A stretch of DNA of 64,000 nt from an uncultured Modestobacter sp. (GTDB taxonomy: Bacteria; Actinomycetota; Actinomycetes; Mycobacteriales; Geodermatophilaceae). Of the stretch, positions 34,882 through 43,849 are shown one piece after another; position 1 is the stretch's first letter; each line of letters starts with the position of its first letter. The DNA lies in contig NZ_CANKUD010000010.1 of assembly GCF_947486615.1 (NCBI RefSeq), forward strand, positions 62,001 through 126,000, given 5' to 3'. A program made the translations under genes and the position numbers. Under the pieces are notes generated by a model. It did no database searches. It was not told where the DNA came from and saw only the letters and a program-made list of their open reading frames with translations.

Positions 34882-35420
34882 CCGGCCCCGACCGGCCCCG
34901 CCGCAGGGCACCCTTCGACGGCGCGCCGCTGCTGCTGCCCTCCTTCGCGGCCGTCGCCGTCACCACGCTGTTGGTCGACGCCGCGCTGGGCTGGGCGCTG
35001 GTCGAGCTGGTCGGACCGCTGGTGCTGGCCGCGCTGGTCCCGGCCGCCCTCGCCTCGCTCGTCGTCGCCTGGTGGCAGAACGGGCGGACGGTGCGCACCG
35101 ATGCCGGTCACCGGGCCGCGGTGGCCGCCCTGCGCAGCTCGACCGATCCGGGGCCGGGGCTCCGGGACGCCGCCACCGACCGGGCCCGGGTGCTGCTGGG
35201 CAGTCCTCGGTCGGACACCTGGCTGCCGCCGGCCCTGCTCGGCGGGCTGGCCCTCGCCTGCGTCGTTGCCGCGCTGGTGCGCAGCGACGTCCCGACCGCC
35301 CTGCCCGCGCTGCCGTTGACCGCCCTGGCGTGCTCGTTCCTCGTCCGCCGCCGGGAGCAGCTGACCCGGGCCCACCGCTGGCTCTCCGATCCCCCGTACC
35401 CCGAGGAGGACCACCCGTGA
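34878..35420 (+). CDS. Type-A array membrane protein, copy 2
   Basis: This 180-aa protein is the second type-A member. It has four hydrophobic helices in two pairs, the linker DPGPGLRDAATDRARVLLGSPRSDTW, and a C-terminal REQLTRAHRWLSDPPYPEED. The start is TTG overlapping the DUF4190 stop, an unusual initiation codon, but it is the only one that gives the full first helix. The stop overlaps the next GTG. It resembles the protein at 33279 over its whole length. Confidence 0.75.
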   Translation: MTGPDRPRRRAPFDGAPLLLPSFAAVAVTTLLVDAALGWALVELVGPLVLAALVPAALASLVVAWWQNGRTVRTDAGHRAAVAALRSSTDPGPGLRDAATDRARVLLGSPRSDTWLPPALLGGLALACVVAALVRSDVPTALPALPLTALACSFLVRRREQLTRAHRWLSDPPYPEEDHP

Positions 35421-36061
35421 CCGGCCTCGAGCCGCCCGTCGACTGGACCGCCGTCGACCGTCGCGGACGCCGTCAGGACGCCGTCGCCGTGGTGTGCCTG
35501 ACTGCCTTCTTCGCGTCGCTCGTCGCGCTGACCGGGGGCCTGGGGTTCGTCGAAGGGACGGCGGCGTGGTGGGCGCTGGCCGGCTATCTCGGGTTCTTCG
35601 CCGTGCTGCTGGTGCTGCAACGGACCGTGCCGCGCATGCGCCGCAACGCCGTCCGCGGCCACCGGTTCATGCATGCTCTCCGGGAGCACATCGACCCCGG
35701 CCCCGAACTGCGTGACATGGCCGACGTGTACGCGCGCCGGCAGGCCCGGCTGCGCGGGGTGGTGTGGCTGTTCCCCCTGCCCGTCGTCGGCATGCTGCTG
35801 GGCGGCCGGTGGGACCGCCCGTTCCTCGCCGTGCCCGCCGCCGTCCTCCTGGCCCTGCTGGCCGCAGCCGGAGCGGGGCTGGTGCACCGCCAGGTGCGCG
35901 CGGCCCGGCGGTGGGTCGCCGACCCGCCAGGACCGATCCGGGACGTCGCGCCGCCGAATGGGCTGGAGCGCTGGACGGGCGGGCGCCGGCTGGTCGGCCT
36001 CGTGGTGGTGTGCATGCTGGTCGCCTTCGCCGCCGGGCTGCTCGCCGCGGTGCTCGACTGA
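35417..36061 (+). CDS. Type-B array membrane protein, copy 2
   Basis: This 214-aa protein is the second type-B member. The first helix pair is at about residues 25-75. The linker reads HIDPGPELRDMADVYARRQARL, the second pair follows, then VRAARRWVADPPGPIRD, and the final helix LVGLVVVCMLVAFAAGLLAAVL ends the chain. It parallels the protein at 33800. It overlaps the preceding stop and is followed after 11 bp by the GPP34-like gene, probably in the same transcript. Confidence 0.75.
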   Translation: MTGLEPPVDWTAVDRRGRRQDAVAVVCLTAFFASLVALTGGLGFVEGTAAWWALAGYLGFFAVLLVLQRTVPRMRRNAVRGHRFMHALREHIDPGPELRDMADVYARRQARLRGVVWLFPLPVVGMLLGGRWDRPFLAVPAAVLLALLAAAGAGLVHRQVRAARRWVADPPGPIRDVAPPNGLERWTGGRRLVGLVVVCMLVAFAAGLLAAVLD

Positions 36062-36072
36062 AGGGCAGCTGG

Positions 36073-36666
36073 ATGACCATGGACCCGTCCGACGGTGTGG
36101 CCGCCCGGCTCGCGGCGGTGTGCGTCGACGCGCGGGGCCGCCTGCGCTCCTTCGACATCTGGGACGCCGCCGCGCGCGGGGCGCTGCTCGTCGACGCTGC
36201 CCACTGCGGCCGCCTCGCCGAGACGGCCGACAGCATCTCCCTCGATCCAGCACCCACCCGCTTCCCACCGCTGGACCGCCTGCTCAGCGCCATGGACGCC
36301 GACCCCGGGCACCCGCTGACCTGGTGGTTGGACCACGGCGACGCCGGGATGTCGCAGGTGGCCGAAGCGTGCGTGGGAGCCGGCGTCTGGAGCGTCCGCC
36401 GCGGCCTGCTGGGCACCCGCTACGGCACCCCGCCCGCACCCGTGGCAGCTGCGTCGGGCGACGTCGTCGCGGCGGCGGTCGCGGTGTTCGTCACCGCCTG
36501 CGGCGCCCGCGGCCGGTGGCCCGAACCGGTGCTCGCGCCGGAGCTGACGCCAACCGGGTCACTCGCGTGGATCTGCACCACCGTGACCGACCACCTCGAG
36601 CTCGTGCACCGGCGGAACCTGCGGGCAGCCGGCGCGGCGGACGGCGGCAGCAGCCCGTACTACTGA
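36073..36666 (+). CDS. GPP34-like protein (probable)
   Basis: This 197-aa soluble protein has the pattern AARGALLVDAAHCGRLAE, then ISLDPAPTRFPPLDRLLSAMD and PLTWWLDHG...VAEACVGAGVW. This resembles the GPP34 (Golgi phosphoprotein 3) fold, whose bacterial members bind phosphoinositide-like lipids or have unknown roles. The similarity is by pattern only, so the call is tentative. The C-terminal half is Ala/Val-rich and less characteristic. It closes the membrane-protein array, which would fit a membrane-surface role. Confidence 0.5.
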   Translation: MTMDPSDGVAARLAAVCVDARGRLRSFDIWDAAARGALLVDAAHCGRLAETADSISLDPAPTRFPPLDRLLSAMDADPGHPLTWWLDHGDAGMSQVAEACVGAGVWSVRRGLLGTRYGTPPAPVAAASGDVVAAAVAVFVTACGARGRWPEPVLAPELTPTGSLAWICTTVTDHLELVHRRNLRAAGAADGGSSPYY

Positions 36667-36717
36667 GTCACCCGCCACCGCGATTCCGTGGCGCACGACC
36701 GGGTACGGCCCGGTCCC

Positions 36718-38196
36718 ATGACGACGGCCACCTCCGCCCCCACCCGCTACGACGGTTTCGACCGGATGCCGATCGCCGGCACCTGGCGCGCCGGCAATGC
36801 CGGCGCGACCGCCACCGACACCGACCCCTACACCGGCGAGACCCTCACCGAGATCCCGCTGGCCAACGCCGAGGACCTGGACGAGGCCTACCGCACCGCG
36901 AAGCAGGCGCAGCGGGACTGGGCGGCCCGGCTGCCCAGCGAGCGCGCCGACGTGATGCGCCGCGCGGCCCGGATCATGGAGGCCCGCAAGGACGAGATCG
37001 TCGAGTGGCACATCCGGGAGAGCGGCGCCGCCGCCCCGGCCGCGGAGTTCGAGTACGCGATCACCCTGCGCGACTTCCACGAGGCCTCGTCCTACCCGTA
37101 CCGGATGGAGGGCCGGATCCTGCCCGCCGACATCGAGGGCAAGGAGAGCCGGGTCTACCGCCGGCCGGTCGGGGTGGTCGCGGTGATCAGCCCGTGGAAC
37201 GTGCCGATGCACCTGTCCAACCGCTCGGTGGCCCCCGCGCTGGCCACCGGCAACGCCGTCGTCCTCAAGCCGGCCGGGGACACCCCGGTCACCGGCGGCC
37301 TGCTGCTGGCCAAGGTCTACGAGGAGGCCGGGCTGCCCGAGGGCCTGCTGTCGGTGGTGATCGGCCGCGGCCGCGACATCGGCGACGCGATCGTGGAGCA
37401 CCCGGTGCCGCGGGTGGTCTCCTTCACCGGCTCGACGCCGGTGGGCAAGGGCATCGCGCAGAAGGCAGGGCTGAAGAAGCTGTCCCTGGAGCTCGGCGGC
37501 AACGGTCCCCTGGTGGTGCTGGACGACGCCGACCTCGACCTCGCGGTGGACGCCGCGGTGTTCGGCAAGTTCTTCCACCAGGGCCAGGTCTGCATGATCA
37601 CCAACCGGATCGTGGTGGACGACTCCGTGCACGACGCGTTCGTGGAGCGCTTCGTCGAGCGGGTCCGCGGCCTCAAGGCCGGCGACCCGAAGGAGGACGA
37701 CACCGTCATCGGCCCGATCATCAACTCCTCGCAGCTGGAGGGCATCCAGGACAAGGTCGCCCAGGCCCGGCAGGACGGCGCCGAGCAGCTGCTCGGCGGT
37801 GACCCGACCGGCCCGATCGGCTCGGTGCTCCCCCCACATGTGCTGCTGGGCACCAACGAGGTGGCCACCGCCCGGCAGGAGGTGTTCGGCCCGGTGGTCA
37901 CCATCATCCGGGCGCAGGACGAGGCCGATGCCCTGGCGATCGCCAACGACACCGAGTACGGCCTGTCCAGCGCGGTGTTCACCGAGAACGTGCTGCGCGG
38001 TGTGGACTTCGCGCTGCAGGTCGAGGCCGGGATGACCCACGTGAACGACTCCCCGCTCAACGACGAGAACAACACCGCGTTCGGCGGGGAGAAGGAGTCG
38101 GGGCTGGGCCGCTTCGGCGGTGAGTGGGCGATCGACGAGTTCACCACCGACCACTGGATCAGCGTCCAGCACACCAAGCGCCAGTACCCCTTCTGA
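36718..38196 (+). CDS. Aldehyde dehydrogenase (NAD(P)+), benzaldehyde/vanillin-like
   Basis: This 492-aa cytoplasmic enzyme oxidises an aldehyde to the acid. The conserved blocks are [34 protein letters not shown] (cofactor site), [35 protein letters not shown] with the general-base Glu, [13 protein letters not shown] with the catalytic Cys, and [19 protein letters not shown]-type residues near the end are present as [12 protein letters not shown]. The full length matches the family. The ATG at 36718 begins [14 protein letters not shown]. It is monocistronic and followed by a perfect palindrome. Substrate range unknown. Confidence 0.92.
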   Translation: MTTATSAPTRYDGFDRMPIAGTWRAGNAGATATDTDPYTGETLTEIPLANAEDLDEAYRTAKQAQRDWAARLPSERADVMRRAARIMEARKDEIVEWHIRESGAAAPAAEFEYAITLRDFHEASSYPYRMEGRILPADIEGKESRVYRRPVGVVAVISPWNVPMHLSNRSVAPALATGNAVVLKPAGDTPVTGGLLLAKVYEEAGLPEGLLSVVIGRGRDIGDAIVEHPVPRVVSFTGSTPVGKGIAQKAGLKKLSLELGGNGPLVVLDDADLDLAVDAAVFGKFFHQGQVCMITNRIVVDDSVHDAFVERFVERVRGLKAGDPKEDDTVIGPIINSSQLEGIQDKVAQARQDGAEQLLGGDPTGPIGSVLPPHVLLGTNEVATARQEVFGPVVTIIRAQDEADALAIANDTEYGLSSAVFTENVLRGVDFALQVEAGMTHVNDSPLNDENNTAFGGEKESGLGRFGGEWAIDEFTTDHWISVQHTKRQYPF

Positions 38197-38259
38197 CCGC
38201 GCCTGCGGGCAGCCGTCCCGAGGCGGCCCGGGCCCCGAGGGCACTCTGCACTCGCGGCC

Positions 38260-38289
38260 GCGGGGACGGTTCCGCGGAACCGTCCCCGC
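38260..38289. terminator. Perfect 30-bp palindrome between convergent genes
   Basis: The left arm GCGGGGACGGTTCCG (38260-38274) and the right arm (38275-38289) are exact reverse complements with no spacer. It is placed between the convergent aldehyde dehydrogenase and rsmB genes and probably terminates both. The rest of 38197-38366 shows no gene. Confidence 0.75.
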
Positions 38290-38366
38290 CCGGCCGCCCC
38301 CTCGGCGGGCGTTGCCGGGCCGGGTGCATCTCGGCGCACACCCGCCGACGGCGGTGCGCCGGACCG

Positions 38367-39782
38367 TCAGCGGGTGCGGCGGAGCAGCGCCAGGAACATC
38401 GCGTCGGTGCCGTGCCGGTGCGGCCACAGCTGGCCGTAGTCGCCCCGCTGCACGCCCGGCACCTCCGGGAACAGCGGCGCGACCGGCAGCACCTCGACGT
38501 CGTCCCGGCCGGCGACCGCGTCGACCACGTCGACGGTCTCGGCGGTGTGCGGCGAGCAGGTCACGTAGGCGACCACGCCCCCGGGCCGCACCGAGGCAAG
38601 CGCGCTGTCCAGCAGCTGCCGCTGCAGCTCCGCCAGCGGGGCGACGTCCTCGGCCGTCCGCCGCCAGCGCACCTCCGGCCGGCGGCGCAGCGCGCCGAGC
38701 CCGGTGCACGGGGCGTCGAGCAGCACCCGGTCGAACGAGCCGGCCGGCCAGTCCGGGGCGGTGCCGTCGGCGACCCGGACGTCGACGTCGTCGGCACCGG
38801 TGAGCGCGCCGCGCACCAGCTCGGCCCGGTGCTCGCTGCGGTCGGCGGCGGTCAGGTGCACCCCGGCCGGGCGGACGGCGGCGAGCAGCCCGGCCTTGCC
38901 GCCGGGGCCGGCGCACATGTCCAGCCAGCGCTCGTCGGTGCCCTCCAGCGGGGCGCGGGTGAGCGCCAGGGCGGCCAGCTGGCTGCCCTCGTCCTGCACC
39001 GCGGCCGCACCCGAGCGGACGGCGGCGAGCTTGCCGGGGTCACCGCCGGGCAGCCGGACGGCGTACGGCGACCACGGCCCCGGCGTACCTCCGGACTCGG
39101 CGGCGAGCTCGTCGCGGTCGACGTGCCGGGCGACCAGGTGCACCTCCGGTGCGGTGTCGTCGGCCAGCAGTGCGGCCTCGACCTCGTCCTCGGCGCCGAG
39201 GGCGTCGCGCCAGGCCTCGACGACCCAGCGCGGGTGGTCGGTGGTCAGGGTCAGCCGCTCGTCCTCGTCGGCCGGCGCCAGCGCGGCCACCCAGGCGGCG
39301 CGGTCACCGCCCGCGGCGACCTTGCGCAGCACCGCGTTCACCAGGCCGGACGCGCCGGTGCCGACGATCGCCCGGGTGAGCGCGACGGTGGTGTCGACCG
39401 CGGCGTGCGCCGGCACCCGCAGGTCCATCAGCTGGTGGGTGCCCAGCCGCAGCAGGTCCAGCACCCGCGGGTCCAGCTCGGCCAGCGGCCGGGACACCAG
39501 CGTGCCGAGCACCGCGTCCAGCGTGCCGGTGGCGCGCAATGTGCCGTAGGCGAGCTGGGTCGCGAACGCGGCGTCCCGCGGCTCCAGCCGGCGCTCGCGC
39601 AGCAGCTGGGGCAGCAGCAGGTTGGCGTAGGCGGCGCGGCTGGACACGCCGTCCAGCACGTCGTAGGCGGTCAGCCGGGCGCCGTCCAGCACCGGCCGGT
39701 GCCGCCGGGACTGCGGGCGCTGGTTGCCGGTGCCCGGGTCGTTGCGCCGCTTGGCGGCCGCCCGCCGCTCGGGGCCGGTCAC
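38367..39782 (-). CDS. rsmB: 16S rRNA m5C967 methyltransferase
   Basis: RsmB/Sun (471 aa) methylates C967 of 16S rRNA using SAM. The N-terminal NusB-like RNA-binding domain covers about residues 38-165. The C-terminal methyltransferase domain has DMCAGPGGKAGLLAAV (SAM site), LLDAPCTGLGALRRRPEVRWRR (motif IV, PC-x-G), and AYVTCSPHTAETVDVV with the catalytic Cys in TCS. The Lys/Arg-rich first ~30 residues are an extension. It is downstream of fmt by 73 bp in the def-fmt-rsmB order conserved in actinobacteria. Confidence 0.95.
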   Translation of the reverse strand: MTGPERRAAAKRRNDPGTGNQRPQSRRHRPVLDGARLTAYDVLDGVSSRAAYANLLLPQLLRERRLEPRDAAFATQLAYGTLRATGTLDAVLGTLVSRPLAELDPRVLDLLRLGTHQLMDLRVPAHAAVDTTVALTRAIVGTGASGLVNAVLRKVAAGGDRAAWVAALAPADEDERLTLTTDHPRWVVEAWRDALGAEDEVEAALLADDTAPEVHLVARHVDRDELAAESGGTPGPWSPYAVRLPGGDPGKLAAVRSGAAAVQDEGSQLAALALTRAPLEGTDERWLDMCAGPGGKAGLLAAVRPAGVHLTAADRSEHRAELVRGALTGADDVDVRVADGTAPDWPAGSFDRVLLDAPCTGLGALRRRPEVRWRRTAEDVAPLAELQRQLLDSALASVRPGGVVAYVTCSPHTAETVDVVDAVAGRDDVEVLPVAPLFPEVPGVQRGDYGQLWPHRHGTDAMFLALLRRTR

Positions 39783-39855
39783 GCGGCTTCCTCGCCGGCG
39801 CGCGTCAGCCGCGGGCCCGCCGGTGCTGCGTTCGTGCCCGCGTTCGCACGCTCGC

Positions 39856-40797
39856 TCATGCGCCCACCTGCTCGCCGAGTCGCTCGCCGGGCTCGGGCCG
39901 GGCCCCGCGGGCCCAGTCGGTCGCCGGGGTCATCTTCTTGCCGGCCGGCTGCACCTGGGTCAGCCGGACCGCGCCGCGCCCGGTGCCCACCAGCACGCCG
40001 GTCGGGCCGACCGACACCTCGCCGGGCTCCAGTGCGAGCGAGGAGGTCAGCGGCTCCACCGGGGCCAGCCGCAGCCGGTTGCCCCGCCAGGTGGTCCAGG
40101 CCCCCGGCGCCGGGGTGACGCCACGCACCCGCCGGTCCACCACGTGCGCCGGCAGCGCCCAGTCGACCCGGGCGTCCTCGGTCTCGATCCGCGGGGCAAG
40201 GCTGATGCCCTCGGCCGGCTGCGGCTCGGGCCGCAGCGAGCCGTCGGCGATGCCGTCCAGGGTGGCGACCAGCAGCCCGGCGCCGCTGACCGCGAGCCGG
40301 TCGAGCAGGTCCCCGGCGGTGTCGCGGGGGCCGATCGACTCGGTGACGACGCCGAACACCGGCCCGGTGTCCAGGCCGGCCTCCAGCCGGAAGGTGGCCG
40401 CGCCGGTGACCTCGTCACCGGCCATGATCGCGTGTTGCACCGGGGCGGCACCGCGCCAGGCCGGGAGCAGCGAGAAGTGCAGGTTCACCCAGCCGTGCCG
40501 CGGCACGTCGAGGGCGGCCGGCGGCACGAGCGCGCCGTAGGCGACCACCGGTGCACAGTCCACGGCCAGGTCGGCGAGCTGGGCGAGGAACTCCGGCTCC
40601 CGCGGTGACCGGGGCTGCAGCACCGGGATGCCCGCGGCGTCCGCACGCTCGGCCACCGGGGATCGGCTGGTGCGCCGCCCCCGGCCCGAGGGTGCGTCGG
40701 GCCGGGTGAGGACGGCGACGACCTCGTGCGCGGAGCCCAGCAGCGCGTCGAGGGCGACGACGGCCGGCGCCGGGGTGCCGGCGAACAGGAGTCTCAG
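39856..40797 (-). CDS. fmt: Methionyl-tRNA formyltransferase (CTG start)
   Basis: Fmt (313 aa) formylates initiator Met-tRNA. The formyl-transfer domain has [42 protein letters not shown] (catalytic Asn, His) and DTGPVFG. The C-terminal OB-like domain spans about residues 205-305. No ATG, GTG or TTG exists at the expected start. A CTG at 40797 gives exactly the family N-terminus and overlaps the def stop as CTGA, the same geometry as the ATGA/GTGA overlaps elsewhere here. GGTGAG lies a few nt upstream. Confidence 0.93.
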   Translation of the reverse strand: MRLLFAGTPAPAVVALDALLGSAHEVVAVLTRPDAPSGRGRRTSRSPVAERADAAGIPVLQPRSPREPEFLAQLADLAVDCAPVVAYGALVPPAALDVPRHGWVNLHFSLLPAWRGAAPVQHAIMAGDEVTGAATFRLEAGLDTGPVFGVVTESIGPRDTAGDLLDRLAVSGAGLLVATLDGIADGSLRPEPQPAEGISLAPRIETEDARVDWALPAHVVDRRVRGVTPAPGAWTTWRGNRLRLAPVEPLTSSLALEPGEVSVGPTGVLVGTGRGAVRLTQVQPAGKKMTPATDWARGARPEPGERLGEQVGA

Positions 40798-41351
40798 TGG
40801 GGGCTCACCTTCACGACGGGGGCCGGCACCGGCGAACCGTCGGGCAGCCAGGACTGCGCGCCCTGCCACTCCGCGTCCTGCAGCACCGACAGCGCGGCCG
40901 CGCGGGCCTCGGCGTCCAGCCGGTCGACGAAGAGGACGCCGTCCAGGTGGTCGGTCTCGTGCTGGATGGCGCGGGCCAGCTTGTGCGAGCCCTCCACCCG
41001 GATCGGGTCGCCGTACATGTTCCAGCCGGTGGCCGCCACGGTCAGGTAGCGGTCGCAGTCGAACCGGAAGCCGGGGATGGACAGGCACCCCTCGGCGTCC
41101 CGCTCGACGTCCTCGCCCACCGGGACGACGTCGGGGTTGACCAGGTGGCCGACCTCGCCGTCGACGTACCAGGTGAAGACCCGCAGGCCGACGCCGATCT
41201 GCGGCGCGGCGATGCCGGCCCCACCGGCGGCGTGCATGGTGTCGGTCAGGTCGGCGACGAGCTGCCGCAGCTCGTTGTCGAAGTCGACGACGGGGGCGGC
41301 CGGGGTGCGCAGCACCGGGTCGCCCATGATCCGGATCGGGGTGACGCTCAC
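40794..41351 (-). CDS. def: Peptide deformylase
   Basis: Def (185 aa) removes the N-formyl group from nascent proteins. All three metal motifs are present: [12 protein letters not shown] (motif I), EGCLSIPGF (motif II, Cys ligand) and [12 protein letters not shown] (motif III, HExxH). The C-terminal tail is longer than in the E. coli enzyme and Pro/Val-rich. The GTG at 41351 is 6 nt after a TACCAT box. It is coupled to fmt. Confidence 0.95.
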   Translation of the reverse strand: MSVTPIRIMGDPVLRTPAAPVVDFDNELRQLVADLTDTMHAAGGAGIAAPQIGVGLRVFTWYVDGEVGHLVNPDVVPVGEDVERDAEGCLSIPGFRFDCDRYLTVAATGWNMYGDPIRVEGSHKLARAIQHETDHLDGVLFVDRLDAEARAAALSVLQDAEWQGAQSWLPDGSPVPAPVVKVSPH

Positions 41352-41357
41352 CCGGTG

Positions 41358-41363
41358 ATGGTA
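41358..41363 (-). promoter_or_regulatory. Leaderless -10 box TACCAT of def
   Basis: On the minus strand TACCAT lies 6 nt before the def GTG, so def-fmt has its own promoter and does not depend on read-through from the low-GC cassette upstream. Confidence 0.55.
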
Positions 41364-41400
41364 GGTGCCCCGGCGGGCGGCGGCCGCAGGGTGACCTGGC

Positions 41401-41406
41401 TACGGT
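41401..41406 (+). promoter_or_regulatory. Leaderless -10 box TACGGT
   Basis: TACGGT is exactly 6 nt before the ATG at 41413. It points away from the def promoter. Confidence 0.55.
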
Positions 41407-41412
41407 GCAGGA

Positions 41413-41907
41413 ATGGCCTCACTCGCCTCGCACCGCGTGCACGCCGTCCTCAGCACCGTCGTCGACGGCCTCACCGTCGGCGCGGCCGAGGCCGCCCTCG
41501 ACCACCCCGCCCGATCAGCTGCCCGGCTGCGCGTCTACCTGGCCATGATGGCCGCGGTCGCGGCGGACACCGTGGCCCACGACCTGCCCTCGCTGCGGCG
41601 CGCCTTCGCCGGCATGCCGGTCGAGCAGGCGGACCCGGCCGACCGGGCGGTGCTGCGCCACCAGGGCCTGGCCACCGTCGGCTGGGGTCTGGGCGCCACC
41701 GCCGTCCACGGCCCGCTCGTGCAGGCGCTGCGCCGGCGTGGCCACCGCCGTCCGCACCTCCTGGTCGGGGTGGTGGCCGGGGTGGGCGCGGCCGCCACCA
41801 CGCTGCCGGTGCGCTGGCGCCGGGCCACCGAGCGGGCCGCCGAGGACCTCGCCGCCGCCCGGCTGGACGACGAGCTCGCCGAGCTGCTGGCCCAGTCCGC
41901 CGGCTGA
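41413..41907 (+). CDS. Helical hypothetical protein
   Basis: This 164-aa protein is Ala-, Arg- and Val-rich and predicted mostly helical. It has one or two hydrophobic stretches ([35 protein letters not shown]) that may be membrane helices, and an amphipathic C-terminal [25 protein letters not shown] recognise no family. It is leaderless by its -10 spacing. GC content is like the core genome. Its stop is only 18 bp from the edge of the low-GC cassette, so it marks the left boundary. Confidence 0.65.
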   Translation: MASLASHRVHAVLSTVVDGLTVGAAEAALDHPARSAARLRVYLAMMAAVAADTVAHDLPSLRRAFAGMPVEQADPADRAVLRHQGLATVGWGLGATAVHGPLVQALRRRGHRRPHLLVGVVAGVGAAATTLPVRWRRATERAAEDLAAARLDDELAELLAQSAG

Positions 41908-41925
41908 CTGAGCAGCTGCCTGCTT

Positions 41926-42504
41926 CTAATCGTCCGAAAGCAGTCGTCCAACCTCGCTCACTAGCAGGCCAAAGGACGGACAGCGACTCCTTGCCATTTC
42001 AATGTCCATCGCGGCCGCGAAACTTGGCTGGTGCAGAGTCGGACGGTAAGACTCGGTCATTTGCGCACTCAGAGCACCCTTTGCATCTCTCTTGCCTTCC
42101 GGGTCACCTTCAAAAGACGCATCATGTCTGACGCTACGATGCGAACGCAGACTCACAATGGACCCCAGGAACCAGGCTTCAAATTCACGAACGGCGACAG
42201 CGGCTGCGGCTCGCTCCGGGGCCAGCTCGTGCAACAACTGATTGAGACCGCTCCTTGTTTCGTTCGGGTCGTCGTCATCGGCGTCACGGAGGACGATGAC
42301 GCCGCCGGACTCACCTACGCGCTCCGCGAGCACATGAACGATGGGCGCCAACCCCTCTCCGTGCATGAGATTGACAGGCAAACGCCAGGGTGACGAGACG
42401 GTCACATGACACCCGAATACCTCTAACGCGATTCGCCGTAGAAGAACCGGAACCGCCCGCACTTCGCCATGACCCTCCACAATCGGTGCAAGTATCGGGC
42501 TCAT
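41926..42504 (-). CDS. DUF4276 TOPRIM-like protein of a two-gene ATPase cassette
   Basis: This 192-aa protein has the DUF4276 pattern. The N-terminal APIVEGHGEVRAVPVLLRRI gives the TOPRIM-type conserved Glu, GGVIVLRDADDDDP gives the DxD acidic motif, and VREFEAWFLGSI plus GDPEGKRDAKGAL are later family blocks. TOPRIM folds bind metal and act as nucleases or primases, so a nuclease role is plausible but unproven. Its ATG overlaps the ATPase stop (ATGA), so the two are translated together. GC is far below the neighbours and the codon use is less biased. The pair probably arrived by transfer. Confidence 0.8.
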   Translation of the reverse strand: MSPILAPIVEGHGEVRAVPVLLRRIALEVFGCHVTVSSPWRLPVNLMHGEGLAPIVHVLAERVGESGGVIVLRDADDDDPNETRSGLNQLLHELAPERAAAAVAVREFEAWFLGSIVSLRSHRSVRHDASFEGDPEGKRDAKGALSAQMTESYRPTLHQPSFAAAMDIEMARSRCPSFGLLVSEVGRLLSDD

Positions 42505-43694
42505 GTTGTGGGCAGCGGAAGTTCGAATCGCGTCTTGTCAGGTATCAACTGATCCTGTCGCAACATCTCTCCAGCGGTGAATAGGCCGTCCGCAATAGCC
42601 AACCGACCAGCTGAATCGGGCCGCCCAATGACTGTCTCTCCAGCCTCGGAGCGCACAGCAAGGAGCTCGTCCTCTCGAATAGTCGGGTCATCCAGCAGGT
42701 CAGGACTGTGACTCGTAACCAAGACCTGCCGGTTGCCACTCGCATCGCGCAACGCACCCATCAGTACACCAGCGGCCGCCGGGTGCAATGCAATCTCGGG
42801 TTCCTCGATCCCAACGGAGCTAACTACCGGAGACGGGGCGGGGAAGAGTGCCAGTAACACACCGAGCGCGCGCAACGTTCCATCCGACATGGAATTTGCG
42901 GCGAACGACCAGGGCTGCTTAGCGCCAGTAACGTGCTGCCGGAATTCAAGACTCTCCCAAGAGCCCAGGCTGATTCGTTCGACACCGTCGACCCCTGGCA
43001 CGACTTGACCCAGATACTCCTCAATCCTAGCCTTCAGTTCCGGATTCTCTCGGCGCAAACGCTCAATGACGCTGGCGGCATTGCTGCCGTCACGCCGCAA
43101 CTGCTCCCCAGAGTCAGGATTCTGGAGTTTCCGCATGCTATCGGGGTTGAGGCTGTACATAGCGAGCGCACTCAACCCATCAAACAGCGTCCTGAACGGC
43201 TCCACTGCAGAAATTGCAACCAGGCTTAGCCGATCGTCAACTACCGAAGGGAACTCGCGTATCGAAGTCGAAGCAAGCTTTCCGTTCCGGGTTGAATAGT
43301 GATGCCTTTCAGTGTGCCCGAACTCGGCCGACTGAATCATGCAATCTTCATGAGATATGCGATAGTCACCGCCAGAAACGGCAGCTACCTGGAAAGAAAA
43401 AGAACCAGCAAGCAGTCCTTGAACGAAGTCAAGTTCAATGCGGAAGTGGGTTGGGTGACCAGTCGACCTACGCCGCACCTCCGTGATGCCACCACGATCG
43501 CGCAGTGCATGGTCCAGCGTGGTGGTAAGAGCGTCTGATGTTAGTCTAAGTGCGTCAAGGAAGTTCGACTTACCCGACCCATTTGGGCCAACCAGCATAG
43601 CCAGCGGACCAAGTCTCACATCGCACGAAGCGATGCTCTTAAAATGCCGCAGACGCACCCTGCGGATTGAGAAGCTGCTTCCGTAGCCACTCAC
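42501..43694 (-). CDS. SMC/OLD-type ABC ATPase (AAA_21-like) of the same cassette
   Basis: About 397 aa from GTG 43694. The N-terminus is FSIRRVRLRHFKSIASCDVRL and then the Walker A LVGPNGSGKSNFLDAL. A central insert (~residues 70-280) separates it from the signature-like SMSDGTLRALGVLLAL, Walker B SSVGIEEPEIALHP and the H-loop TSHSPDLLD. This is the single-chain ABC architecture of RecF/OLD-like ATPases used in defence systems such as Gabija, PARIS and Septu. A longer frame begins at 43781, but GTG 43694 has GGGGTG five nt upstream. Low GC; it lies between priA and def, where no such gene is expected. Confidence 0.85.
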   Translation of the reverse strand: MSGYGSSFSIRRVRLRHFKSIASCDVRLGPLAMLVGPNGSGKSNFLDALRLTSDALTTTLDHALRDRGGITEVRRRSTGHPTHFRIELDFVQGLLAGSFSFQVAAVSGGDYRISHEDCMIQSAEFGHTERHHYSTRNGKLASTSIREFPSVVDDRLSLVAISAVEPFRTLFDGLSALAMYSLNPDSMRKLQNPDSGEQLRRDGSNAASVIERLRRENPELKARIEEYLGQVVPGVDGVERISLGSWESLEFRQHVTGAKQPWSFAANSMSDGTLRALGVLLALFPAPSPVVSSVGIEEPEIALHPAAAGVLMGALRDASGNRQVLVTSHSPDLLDDPTIREDELLAVRSEAGETVIGRPDSAGRLAIADGLFTAGEMLRQDQLIPDKTRFELPLPTT

Positions 43695-43849
43695 GTTTCC
43701 ACCCCGATCGTCTGGTAACCGAATCTTGATTGTGCCACTGCCGCCGCATCGACCTAAGCAGCTGTGATCGCCAGTCGTCACCCACCTGTCCGCAGCGAAG
43801 TCAAAGAGTGACTGCGGCGACTGAATCAGTGGCCGCCCCGGCGGCCGCC

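Noticed and set aside
42031-43538. Several plus-strand reading frames inside the low-GC cassette
   Set aside because: They are short, lack recognisable motifs and are antisense to the two well-supported cassette genes. Lower GC simply allows fewer long shadows here.
41911-43764. AGCAGCTG occurs at both edges of the cassette (41911-41918 and 43757-43764), as if a target-site duplication
   Set aside because: Eight bases around a CAGCTG palindrome can recur by chance. The right copy lies inside the transition zone, and no integrase or transposase is present. Too weak to call attachment sites.
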